Assembly: GCF_009910325.1 (NCBI RefSeq)
Contig: NZ_SUMG01000009.1
Location: 36,799 to 100,798 of the forward strand
DNA: 64,000 nt
Direction: 5' to 3'
Origin: Isachenkonia alkalipeptolytica
Lineage (GTDB): Bacteria; Bacillota; Clostridia; Peptostreptococcales; T1SED10-28
Shown: positions 27,388 to 34,610 of the stretch, piece after piece
Layout: the number at the start of each line of letters is the position of its first letter
How positions within the stretch are numbered: position 1 is the stretch's first letter
Made by a program: the position numbers and the translations under genes
The notes under the pieces: generated by a model
Seen by the model: only the letters and a program-made list of their open reading frames with translations
What the model was told of the DNA's origin: nothing
Database searches by the model: none

Positions 27388-27723
27388 ATGAATAAAGATA
27401 CTGATTCCTGCCACTGCCATACCCCGGAAGATGAACAGTCCTCCGGCTGTGATTGTGACCAGGAACACGGGCATCATCATCACCCGGAGCCAAGAAAAAT
27501 TTATTTAACCTTGACCGATGGAAAAGAACTGGAATGTGATGTGCTGGATATTTTTGAAGTCGGCGAAAAAAGCTATATCGCTCTCCTGCCTAAGGACTCA
27601 GAAACCGCCCTGCTCTACGAATTTTTTGAAGCCGATCAGGAACCCCGACTCAACAATATTGAAAGCGACGAGGAATATCAGGCGGCTTCCAAGGTATTTA
27701 TGGAGAGACAACAGGAGGAATAA
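27388..27723 (+). CDS. DUF1292 (YrzB-like) protein with Cys/His-rich N-terminus
   Basis: 111-residue protein. Residues about 40-105 match the DUF1292/YrzB pattern (YLTLTDGKELECDVLDIFEVGEKSYIAL...). The first 35 residues are an added Cys/His cluster (CHCHTPED, CDCDQEHGHHHH) that looks suited to bind metal, which is not a standard part of the family. RBS AAGGAGGTG precedes the ATG. A terminator follows at once. Confidence 0.85.
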   Translation: MNKDTDSCHCHTPEDEQSSGCDCDQEHGHHHHPEPRKIYLTLTDGKELECDVLDIFEVGEKSYIALLPKDSETALLYEFFEADQEPRLNNIESDEEYQAASKVFMERQQEE

Positions 27724-27768
27724 TTTTCCCACCCTAACCTAACATCCCCACAAAACCCATAATGTCCG

Positions 27769-27800
27769 ACCCTTCTCTTTCTTTCGAGGAGGGTTTTTTT
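27769..27800 (+). terminator. Terminator after the DUF1292 gene
   Basis: ACCCTTCTC pairs with GAGGAGGGT, followed by a run of seven T. Confidence 0.85.
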
Positions 27801-28128
27801 CCATTAATGGGACCTTTTCTTCTTCGTTTCTTCTCCTTTTTTTCTCCAGGCAATATGTTTGCATCCTAATATTTCAATATTGTAATCTGTTCTCTTGTAA
27901 TAATTTTTCTCATTTTAATGTTTAAATCTTTCCCAGTTGTGTATAAATAGTTATAAAGCTTCTCAATAAGTTTTCTATTTTAAAAAGCTTTTTTCAATCC
28001 CTTGCCCAAAGGAGGATGATATTTTGTCAAAGAAATCCCTATCCTGTGTTTCATCAAATCCTTTACCTACTCAAGAAAATACTGGTGAAGAAGAGCACAA
28101 CAAAAACAATCCCAAGGAGGAGATGCAA
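27801..28128 (+). promoter_or_regulatory. Long AT-rich leader of the selenoprotein gene
   Basis: About 330 nt before the chosen prxU start. A TATAAA at 27942-27947 could be a -10, but no good -35 is seen. A second RBS (AAAGGAGG) and an in-frame TTG at 28024 open a 35-codon extension ending in a Glu/Asn-rich stretch. This may be an alternative start or an upstream in-frame leader. Confidence 0.4.
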
Positions 28129-28728
28129 ATGTTAGCAAAAGTTGGAGGAAAAGCTCCGGATTTTACCGCAATGGCTTATCAAAACGGAGATTTTTCAGAA
28201 GTGAGTTTGTCAGATTTTACGGATAAGTGGACGATCCTATGTTTTTATCCCGGGGACTTTACCTTTGTGTGACCTACGGAATTATCAGCAGTTGCTGATC
28301 GAAAAGAAGATTTTGACCGTTTAGACGTGAACGTATTATCCATCAGTACCGACAGCCACTTTACCCACAAAATTTGGCAGGAAACCGAACTTACTAAAAT
28401 GGTAGAGGGAGGATTCCCCTATCCCATGGTTTCCGACGGTAATGGAAGCATTGGCAAGCTCTACGGCGTCTATGACGAAGGCGGCGGCGTAAATATCCGG
28501 GGAAGATTTTTAATTGACCCCGACGGTGTTATTCAGGCCATGGAAGTCATGACCCCTCCTGTCGGCCGTAATGTTGAAGAGCTGATAAGACAAGTTGAAG
28601 CCTTCCAACATGTTCGGGAAACCGGAGAAGTAACCCCTGCCGGTTGGGTCAAAGGAAAGAAGACCTTAACACCGGGACCGGACTTAGCCGGGAATGTATG
28701 GCGGGAATGGACACCTAAGGATCGATAA
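28129..28728 (+). CDS. prxU: Selenocysteine-containing peroxiredoxin (AhpC/TSA family), Sec48 at in-frame TGA 28270-28272
   Basis: Thiol-dependent peroxidase of 199 residues in which the peroxidatic Cys codon is TGA. The sequence reads FYPGDFTFV, then TGA, then PTELSAVADRKEDF, whereas ordinary members read FTFVCPTE. The reading frame stays open and homologous on both sides (VLSISTDSHFTH, FPYPMVSD, GRFLIDPDGVI). A SECIS-like hairpin lies just 3' of the TGA. The only Cys is C38; the usual resolving Cys of EVCPA is Thr here (GEVTPAGW). I chose ATG 28129 (AAGGAGG 8 nt upstream) because it gives the family N-terminus; TTG 28024 with its own RBS is the alternative. A gene caller without Sec would split it in two. 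Confidence 0.93.
28284..28299 (+). promoter_or_regulatory. Bacterial SECIS-like hairpin for Sec insertion
   Basis: ATCAGC-AGTT-GCTGAT forms a perfect stem with an apical loop containing G and U. The loop begins 17-18 nt after the TGA, within the usual 16-37 nt spacing of bacterial SECIS elements. It lies inside the coding sequence. Confidence 0.8.
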
Positions 28729-28742
28729 AGACTTTCTTCTTT

Positions 28743-28782
28743 CTTAAAAATTCTCAAACTAACTTAAAAATTCTCAAACTAA
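28743..28782. repeat. Perfect tandem 20-bp duplication after prxU
   Basis: CTTAAAAATTCTCAAACTAA occurs twice back to back between the stop codon and the terminator. It is probably a slippage duplication. Confidence 0.9.
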
Positions 28783-28794
28783 ATTTGCTTAAAA

Positions 28795-28832
28795 AAACTG
28801 CCCCGGGTTCATCCTTTAGGGGCAGTTTCTTT
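28795..28832 (+). terminator. Terminator after prxU
   Basis: AAACTGCCCC pairs with GGGGCAGTTT, followed by TTCTTT. The A-rich left flank could also serve the convergent stress gene. Confidence 0.88.
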
Positions 28833-28864
28833 GCCTTCATATTCTTCACAAAGGAAACCCGGCT

Positions 28865-29320
28865 TTACTTCACGACCAACACATTCCCTTTTGCTTCTTG
28901 GATTACACCGTTACTGACACTTCCCAGCATGAACTTTTTCAGCCCTCCCAATCCTCGATTTCCGATAATGATCAGATCATAACCCTCTTTTTCAGCAATC
29001 TCCGTGATTTTTTCAACGGGCTCCCCTTTAATAATTTTTTTGTTGACCCGGATATTGGCTTTTTCCAAGTCTTCCTTAACTTCCCCGGCCATTTTTTTGA
29101 TGTTCATGAATTTTTCGATTTGCAAACGTTCATGTCCGGAAAGCTCCTTCGATGGTCGGGGGCGGTTTTCCTCCACGGCTTTCCAGTAAGAATCTTCTTT
29201 TTCCGGATACACATGGAGTAAGGTAATCTCTTTTTTTTCATCGGTCAAAGCTAGATCCTTTGCGGCTTTCACCGCTTTATGGCTTTGTTCGGACCCGTCG
29301 AAACATACTAATAATTTCAT
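28865..29320 (-). CDS. Universal stress protein (UspA family)
   Basis: 151-residue single Usp domain. The N-terminus MKLLVCFDGSEQSHKAVKAA and the ATP-binding signature GNRGLGGLKKFMLGSVSNGVI (G-2x-G-9x-G-S) are intact, so it probably binds ATP. RBS GGGAGGG precedes the ATG. It converges on prxU. A close paralogue is encoded at 36058-36507. Confidence 0.92.
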   Translation of the reverse strand: MKLLVCFDGSEQSHKAVKAAKDLALTDEKKEITLLHVYPEKEDSYWKAVEENRPRPSKELSGHERLQIEKFMNIKKMAGEVKEDLEKANIRVNKKIIKGEPVEKITEIAEKEGYDLIIIGNRGLGGLKKFMLGSVSNGVIQEAKGNVLVVK

Positions 29321-29682
29321 TTTATCCCTCCCTCTATCAATCTTTTAGTGCTTTTTGTGTACGCATTACTATATACCCGGAAATTCTATTGTTAATTATT
29401 TATCTTTATCTTCTTTTGTACCCCTTGCGCTCCGTCCCTACTCCCCTTGGTATTATTCATAACCGTTCCCTGATGTTTATCCGCGGTTGTGTATATAAAT
29501 ACACCTCCAAAATATAGCTCCTTAACAACACATTGAAAGCCAACGATTATTCTCCTTTTTAGGCCGATCCCATAAATAAAACCGAAAAAAGTATAAAAAA
29601 CACTTGCATAATTAATCACTATTATGTATAATAACTCTCCATAGGATATATCCAAACTACAAAACCATTTAGGAGGAATATT
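29321..29682. other. Intergenic region upstream of the amino acid ABC importer
   Basis: 362 nt with no convincing gene. It contains GTGTAT-ATAA-ATACAC-like hairpin sequence near 29490 and a good promoter at 29604-29632. No riboswitch or T-box was recognised. Confidence 0.6.
29604..29632 (+). promoter_or_regulatory. Promoter with internal dyad for the ABC importer operon
   Basis: TTGCAT and TATAAT are separated by 17 nt. CATAAT and ATTATG form an inverted repeat with an 8-nt spacer between the two hexamers, a plausible operator position. Confidence 0.7.
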
Positions 29683-30516
29683 ATGAAACTATTAAAGAAA
29701 AACTTACTCATCTTTTCATTATTCATGATTACTTTATTAATTACCACTGTAGGATGTTCTGCTACCGCAGAAGATGCACAAGCAGAAAACAAGCTCGAAG
29801 AAATTCAAGCCTCGGGGAAACTGGTCCTTGGAACCTCCGCCGATTATCCCCCCTATGAATTTTATGCGGAAATTGACGGTGAACTTCAAATCGTGGGCTT
29901 CGACATTGATATCGCAAAGGAAATAGCCAAGGATATGGGCGTAGAACTGGAAATTGTGGATATGCAGTTTGACGGTTTACTCGCCGCTTTGGTTGCGGAC
30001 AACATTGACATGATCGTTGCAGGAATGGCCGCTACGGAAGAAAGAAAGGAAAGCGTGGATTTTTCAACTTCCTACTACGAAGCGGAGCAAACCATGTTGG
30101 TTCGTAAAGAGGATTATGAGAAGTTCCAAAGTATCAGCGACTTAGAAGATCATAGAATCGGAGTTCAAATGGCCACTGTCCAAGAGGGTATTGCCCAGGA
30201 ACAGGTATCTAATGCAAAAGAGATCAAATCCCTGGGAAAAATCAGCGACCTGGTGCTTGAACTGAATTACGGAAACATCGACAGCATTATTCTTGTGGAT
30301 ACCGTTGCCATGGCCTACGCCGAAAATAATGAGGATCTTACCCTTTCTCAAATCAGCTTCGGTAAAGAAGACGGCGTTGCCGCTGCGGTGGCAAAGGGAC
30401 ATGAAGAGTTCTTAGCCTCGGTCAACCAAACTCTAGAGCGATTAATCGCCGACGGAAGTATTGATCAGTTTATTGAAGATGCTGTAATTTTAGCGGATCA
30501 ACAGAATCAGGAGTAG
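29683..30516 (+). CDS. Polar amino acid ABC transporter, substrate-binding lipoprotein
   Basis: 277 residues. The N-terminal signal ends in a lipobox (TTVGCSA), so it is a membrane-anchored lipoprotein. The mature part is a family 3 solute-binding protein: LVLGTSADYPPYEF, VGFDIDIAKEIAKDMG, DMIVAGMAATEERKESVDFSTSYY. The ligand is a polar amino acid (possibly Arg, Lys or Gln), which cannot be fixed from sequence. RBS GGAGG precedes the ATG. It is the first gene of a three-gene operon with permease and ATPase. Confidence 0.92.
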   Translation: MKLLKKNLLIFSLFMITLLITTVGCSATAEDAQAENKLEEIQASGKLVLGTSADYPPYEFYAEIDGELQIVGFDIDIAKEIAKDMGVELEIVDMQFDGLLAALVADNIDMIVAGMAATEERKESVDFSTSYYEAEQTMLVRKEDYEKFQSISDLEDHRIGVQMATVQEGIAQEQVSNAKEIKSLGKISDLVLELNYGNIDSIILVDTVAMAYAENNEDLTLSQISFGKEDGVAAAVAKGHEEFLASVNQTLERLIADGSIDQFIEDAVILADQQNQE

Positions 30517-30539
30517 TCCTATCGAAAGGAAGTGCAACC

Positions 30540-31193
30540 ATGGATTTCAGTTTTTTACAACGATACTACCCCATGTATATTACCGGAACCTTAAACACCC
30601 TGGCCTTAGCTTTTTTTACCTTATTACTGGGCGTGGTCTTCGGCATTCTATTAGCCCTGATGCGTTTATCAAAAAGCCGGATTTTAAAAGGCTTTGCTTC
30701 ATCTTATATTGAATTTATCCGCGGAACCCCCCTGTTGGTTCAGCTATATATCGTATACTACGGCCTCCCCCAAATAACCGGTATGCGCTTTCCAAGCTTC
30801 TTTGCAGGGATTATAGCACTGACCATCAACAGTTCCGCCTATATCGCTGAAATTATCCGAGCCGGCATCCTGTCTGTGGATGCCGGACAAATGGAAGCGG
30901 TCCGTTCCTTAGGGATGAGTCACGCCCTATCGATGCGATACATTATCATCCCCCAGGCTTTTAAAAACATTTTACCCGCCTTGGGAAATGAATTTGTTGT
31001 TGTGGTCAAAGAATCCGCCATTGTTTCTATTATTGGAATCTACGATATTATGTATAGCGGCAATATCATTCGAGGGAACACCTATCGTCCTTTTGAACCC
31101 CTGATTATCGTTGCCATCATTTATTTTATTATTACCTTTACCCTGTCAAATCTGGTGGGTATTGCAGAAAGGAGGATGCGGATCAGTGATTAA
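30540..31193 (+). CDS. Amino acid ABC transporter permease
   Basis: 217-residue HisM/GlnP-type inner-membrane permease with about five helices. It has the N-terminal helix [18 protein letters not shown], the [13 protein letters not shown] segment and the EAA loop [44 protein letters not shown] lies upstream. It overlaps the next gene by 8 nt, showing translational coupling. Confidence 0.93.
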   Translation: MDFSFLQRYYPMYITGTLNTLALAFFTLLLGVVFGILLALMRLSKSRILKGFASSYIEFIRGTPLLVQLYIVYYGLPQITGMRFPSFFAGIIALTINSSAYIAEIIRAGILSVDAGQMEAVRSLGMSHALSMRYIIIPQAFKNILPALGNEFVVVVKESAIVSIIGIYDIMYSGNIIRGNTYRPFEPLIIVAIIYFIITFTLSNLVGIAERRMRISD

Positions 31194-31914
31194 AGTGGAA
31201 AATCTCCATAAAAAGTTTAAAGACCTCCATGTATTAAAGGGAATCCATGGTGAGTTCAATCAAGGGGAAGTGGTGGTGATTATCGGTCCCAGTGGTTCAG
31301 GAAAAAGCACGCTGCTTCGTTGTCTGAATAGACTGGAAGAACCCTGCGACGGCAAAATTTATTTTAAAAATTCCAATATTATGGATAAGACAAGTAATAT
31401 CAATCAACACCGGGAACATATGGGCATGGTGTTTCAACATTTTAATCTTTTTCCTCATCTGACGGTGCTGGAAAACATTACTTTAGCTCCCATTAAGGTA
31501 AAAAACACCTCTTTAGAAAATGCCAAAGAAAGGGGGATGAAACTACTGGAAACCGTGGGTTTAAAAGATAAAGCTCTTGTTTATCCCGCTAAGTTATCCG
31601 GGGGTCAAAAACAACGGGTGGCCATCGCCCGAGCCCTGGCCATGTCTCCGGAAGTCATGCTTTTTGATGAACCTACCTCAGCTTTAGATCCGGAAATGGT
31701 GGGCGAAGTTTTGGAAGTCATGAAAAAACTGGCAAAAGGAGGCATGACCATGATCGTTGTTACCCACGAGATGGGCTTTGCCAAGGAAATGGGAGACCGG
31801 GTGCTTTTCATGGATCAAGGAAACATAGTAGAATCAGGGCGGCCCAGTGAAGTTTTTAATGAGCCTAAGCATTCCCGAACCAAGGATTTTCTTAGCAAAG
31901 TCCTCCGGGCGTGA
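31186..31914 (+). CDS. Amino acid ABC transporter ATP-binding protein (GlnQ-like)
   Basis: 242-residue ATPase subunit. Walker [22 protein letters not shown]-loop [14 protein letters not shown], signature [16 protein letters not shown], Walker [15 protein letters not shown] and the H-loop THEMGFA are all intact. I placed the start at GTG 31186, with GGAGG 10 nt upstream; a longer frame upstream overlaps the permease and is not needed. A terminator ends the operon. Confidence 0.93.
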   Translation: MIKVENLHKKFKDLHVLKGIHGEFNQGEVVVIIGPSGSGKSTLLRCLNRLEEPCDGKIYFKNSNIMDKTSNINQHREHMGMVFQHFNLFPHLTVLENITLAPIKVKNTSLENAKERGMKLLETVGLKDKALVYPAKLSGGQKQRVAIARALAMSPEVMLFDEPTSALDPEMVGEVLEVMKKLAKGGMTMIVVTHEMGFAKEMGDRVLFMDQGNIVESGRPSEVFNEPKHSRTKDFLSKVLRA

Positions 31915-31939
31915 TCAAAATTTTATTTTACCCGCACCA

Positions 31940-31969
31940 AAGCCACCCTTTTAGCGGTGGCTTGTTTTT
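31940..31969 (+). terminator. Terminator of the ABC importer operon
   Basis: AAGCCACC and GGTGGCTT pair around an 8-nt loop, followed by GTTTTT. A hairpin with a nearly identical stem recurs at 32574-32602. Confidence 0.85.
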
Positions 31970-31973
31970 GCGA

Positions 31974-32453
31974 TTATTTTCGGATGGTGGCCACAATCTT
32001 CCTGGGATGAATCAGCATCTCGATGGCATGGTCGATATTATGCACCACAATATCCACCTTTGTCAGAAGGGGAGCGTAAGCGCCTTCCCCTGCTATTATT
32101 CCGAAGGATAGGATTCCCTCCTGCACCATTTTCACATCATTTCCCCCATTACCCAGGGTTACGGTTTCTCGATAACCTAAAGTATGAACAAAGCGCGCTT
32201 TTTCCTCGGAATGATCACTGCTCTGGAGCACAATGATCTCACAAAAATCACCGATTTCTTCTTTTAACTTCCCGGCGGTGTTATGGGTGTCTGCTGTGAG
32301 TACATAAATTTTAGCCTTTTGTGCCAACGCTTTTAACAGCTTTTCCGTGGTCTTCGCTATTTCACCGTTATTCGCCAGGGTTCCGTTCAAGTCAAAAACC
32401 ACATGGTTGATTGTATATTTCTCTCCCCAGGGAACTTTTACATCAATCGCCAT
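31974..32453 (-). CDS. HAD-like protein of the soluble P-type ATPase type (COG4087-like)
   Basis: 159-residue HAD-fold protein. The nucleophile motif is VVFDLNGTLANNGEI (DxNGT rather than DxDGT), followed by IYVLTADTHNTA and VTLGNGGNDVKMV. This pattern matches the group described as soluble P-type ATPase-like proteins, which resemble the P-domain of KdpB; substrate and role are unknown. The start is ATG 32453 with AAGGAG 8 nt upstream. A longer frame runs into a repeat array and is probably not translated. Confidence 0.75.
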   Translation of the reverse strand: MAIDVKVPWGEKYTINHVVFDLNGTLANNGEIAKTTEKLLKALAQKAKIYVLTADTHNTAGKLKEEIGDFCEIIVLQSSDHSEEKARFVHTLGYRETVTLGNGGNDVKMVQEGILSFGIIAGEGAYAPLLTKVDIVVHNIDHAIEMLIHPRKIVATIRK

Positions 32454-32470
32454 TTTTTCAGCTCCTTCTT

Positions 32471-32529
32471 TTTTGTTAATCATCCTTGTTTTGTTAATCA
32501 TCCTTGTCTTGTTTTGTTAATCATCCTTA
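32471..32529 (-). repeat. Three 18-bp direct repeats upstream of the COG4087-type gene
   Basis: TTTTGTTAATCATCCTTG occurs at 32471-32488 and 32489-32506, and with a final A at 32512-32529 after a 5-nt gap. On the minus strand each unit carries AAGGATGATTAACAAAA, i.e. an SD-like AAGGA plus ATG, immediately 5' of the real RBS. Confidence 0.85.
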
Positions 32530-32573
32530 TCCATTGAATTTTCTGTTCTTTTTACTTTTTACAGCATTTCATT

Positions 32574-32602
32574 GATGAAGCCACCATTAGTACCGGTGGC
32601 TT
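32574..32602. other. Hairpin with GAAGCCACC/GGTGGCTTC stem
   Basis: TGAAGCCACC pairs with GGTGGCTTCA around a 9-nt loop. It lacks a clear T-run on either strand and shares its stem with the terminator at 31940. It may be a weak terminator for the CDGSH gene (minus). Confidence 0.5.
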
Positions 32603-32641
32603 CACCTTGTTTAAGTAATCGGATCCCAAAAACTTTCGTTA

Positions 32642-32893
32642 TTACAAGTTATCGTGGGCGCAATCGCAGTAGGGCGGGGTATCGGTTTGCTTGCAGGTGC
32701 AAAGCTTTACCGACCCGGTTTCTTTTGCGGTAAAGGCCACGGGTTCAAAGGAAAATCCTTCATCAGAACCATCGCAGAAGGGTTGATTTTTACTCCGGCC
32801 GCAACTGCACCATACATAGGTTTCTCCTTTTTTTACATCCACATCAATCGGTTCCTTTCCTGCTACTCTGCCCTTTTCTCTTTCTTGTCCCAT
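32642..32893 (-). CDS. Tandem CDGSH iron-sulfur domain protein with altered ligands
   Basis: 83-residue protein with two CDGSH-type [2Fe-2S] motifs. The first is CSCGRSKNQPFCDGSD (C29, C31, C40 and Asp44 in the place of His). The second is CTCKQTDTPPYCDCAH (C65, C67, C76, His80, with Cys78 replacing Gly). The start is ATG 32893, with AAAGGAG upstream; an ATG at 32917 has no RBS. CDGSH proteins carry labile, redox-active clusters, but the role of the bacterial two-motif form is unclear. It is divergent from a second CDGSH gene. Confidence 0.87.
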   Translation of the reverse strand: MGQEREKGRVAGKEPIDVDVKKGETYVWCSCGRSKNQPFCDGSDEGFSFEPVAFTAKETGSVKLCTCKQTDTPPYCDCAHDNL

Positions 32894-33059
32894 TTGAACA
32901 ACTCCTTTAGTTTTCATTTGAAAATTCTGTTTTCTTTACATATTACTTATACCTCCCTTACCCCGGTCTTAAACATTGCCTTCCGCCACTTCGCCATTCC
33001 ATTAAACCCGGCAAAAGCTGATCTCCCATTTTTTAGACTGACGGTGACAGGAAGTTATG

Positions 33060-33074
33060 TTATAATTACTATAA
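33060..33074 (+). promoter_or_regulatory. PerR-like box over the -10 of the Fe-S gene
   Basis: TTATAAT-T-ACTATAA matches the PerR consensus TTATAATnATTATAA at all but one position. It contains the -10 hexamer TATAAT (33061-33066), with a weak -35 CTGACG 17 nt upstream, so binding would block the promoter. Confidence 0.6.
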
Positions 33075-33111
33075 GATGGAATATTCCGAATAGTAAAAGG
33101 AGGAATGTAAC

Positions 33112-33762
33112 ATGTCCAACAACAAAAAGAAGGACCAGTCAACCCCAACGATCGTAGTTTCCAAGTACAACAATTATTTAGTCACCGACCTGGAGACCTT
33201 GAAAAAATCCACTGGAGAAGAACTTGACACCCAGCCGGTTACCGGACTTTGTCGATGTGGCGGCTCTAAAATGAAGCCCTACTGTGACGGTACCCATAAT
33301 GAAGAAGGACTGAATGAGGTAAAGAAAAAAGACCGGGTTCCCGATGAAGTTAAAACCTATACCGGTGAAGATATCATCATTTATGACAATCGCGGGGTTT
33401 GCAGCCATGATGGCAGTTGCGTTGAAATGCTTCCCCAGGTTTTTCACAAAGACAAAAAACCCTGGATCACCCCCGAGGGCGCCAGCGTTACAAAAATTAT
33501 TGAAACCATCGAGCATTGTCCTTCCGGTGCCCTCAGCTACGGATTCGGAAATCGGCGCTTTCAGGAATGGGGACAGGAAAATCCCGCCATCACAACCGAT
33601 AAGGACGGACCTTTACAAGTCACCGGTGGGATCCTGCTTAAAGATGATAGCGGCTGTCAACCGGAGTGTAGGGAACATTATACTCTTTGTCGATGTGGAG
33701 GGTCCCACAACAAACCCTTCTGTGACGGGGATCATACGGATAACGGATTTGAAGCGGATTAG
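33112..33762 (+). CDS. CDGSH - mono-cluster ferredoxin (Fer4_19) - CDGSH fusion protein
   Basis: 216-residue iron-sulfur protein with three modules. A CDGSH motif (CRCGGSKMKPYCDGTH, about 43-58) is followed by a divergent [4Fe-4S]-type Fer4_19 domain (about 75-145; VCSHDGSCVEMLP and IEHCPSGAL). A second CDGSH motif closes the protein (CRCGGSHNKPFCDGDH, about 194-209). Both CDGSH histidines are intact. RBS AAAGGAGG precedes the ATG. It likely handles electrons or iron-sulfur clusters in redox stress (inference), supported by the PerR-like box in its promoter. Confidence 0.9.
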   Translation: MSNNKKKDQSTPTIVVSKYNNYLVTDLETLKKSTGEELDTQPVTGLCRCGGSKMKPYCDGTHNEEGLNEVKKKDRVPDEVKTYTGEDIIIYDNRGVCSHDGSCVEMLPQVFHKDKKPWITPEGASVTKIIETIEHCPSGALSYGFGNRRFQEWGQENPAITTDKDGPLQVTGGILLKDDSGCQPECREHYTLCRCGGSHNKPFCDGDHTDNGFEAD

Positions 33763-33777
33763 CCTATTTTTATTTAA

Positions 33778-33816
33778 AAAAAGGAGTCTTCATAGTTATT
33801 ATGAAGGCTCCTTTTC
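33778..33816. terminator. Bidirectional terminator after the Fe-S fusion gene
   Basis: AAAAGGAG(T)CTTCAT pairs with ATGAAG(G)CTCCTTTT. It is shared by the convergent NERD gene, which has a T-run on the minus strand. Confidence 0.85.
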
Positions 33817-33823
33817 ATAGGTG

Positions 33824-34468
33824 TTAGCCGGATCCCTTTCTTCGAGTTTCCTTTTTCAACCTATCGTACAGCTTATCCACTTCTTGATTTGACAACACCT
33901 GCTTGGTTTCTAAAATATCCTCATTCAATTCATTGATCAATTCCTTCATTTTCAGTATTCTTCCCTCTTCAGAATTATATCCTTCGACTTCTAAGGTGCA
34001 GTCATTATTAACTAACACAAAGGACTTGATCCGGGATTGATCGATTGCAGAAAAACTCTCCCTCAGCAGCTGAATTCTTTTTTGATTTTCCAGTAAAGGA
34101 TTCTTCAACGTCTGCTCTTTGTTCTTATAATGTTGTGACCAACGCTCCTGCAAGGGATGACCCCGGAGGATCCCCTTATAGTTGTTCACATCGAACACAT
34201 AAATTCCCGCCTCGCTGATCATGATCAGTTGCAATTCCACGGACCTTTGGTCCTCCTTTACTAAAAACCGATTTGTAAGGATTTTTCGATAAATCTGATA
34301 CTCTTCCAAATAGGTAAAAGCTAAAAACTCCCCGTATTTTTTAGGGTTCAGGATCGTTTCAAAAAAACGGTTCCCACTTTCTGTCTTATACTGAGACCGC
34401 TTGTATTGTATCAGCTTTGGAAAGATGATTCCTGCAAGTAACAAAAGTATGATCAGTACTATGGGCAT
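33824..34468 (-). CDS. Membrane-anchored NERD-domain protein with degenerate catalytic residues
   Basis: 214 residues: one N-terminal membrane helix (residues 2-20), then a nuclease-related (NERD) domain. The fold signature is visible: GEFLAFTYL, VELQLIMISEAGIYVFDVNNYKGILRG, and the NPLLENQKRIQLL helix. In active-looking members the core reads ID...GIxVIExK; here the Asp is Gln80, the Glu is Asp93 and the Lys is Asn95, so nuclease activity is doubtful. The C-terminal 50 residues are charged and helical. RBS AGGAGG precedes the ATG. Confidence 0.78.
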   Translation of the reverse strand: MPIVLIILLLLAGIIFPKLIQYKRSQYKTESGNRFFETILNPKKYGEFLAFTYLEEYQIYRKILTNRFLVKEDQRSVELQLIMISEAGIYVFDVNNYKGILRGHPLQERWSQHYKNKEQTLKNPLLENQKRIQLLRESFSAIDQSRIKSFVLVNNDCTLEVEGYNSEEGRILKMKELINELNEDILETKQVLSNQEVDKLYDRLKKETRRKGSG

Positions 34469-34610
34469 ATTAAGTCCTCCTGTTTTGTATTTCCTTAGGA
34501 TGTTTTTCCTCTATAATAGTAATTCTACAAACAAAGACTGATTTCCTTCAAGCCGTAAAAATTCCTAATAAAAAATAAACCTTGGCAAATTACTCTCCCT
34601 TACCCTTCCA

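Noticed and set aside
29392..29655. Minus-strand gene of 87 residues upstream of the ABC importer
   Set aside because: It overlaps the operon promoter, has no RBS and ends in low-complexity sequence.
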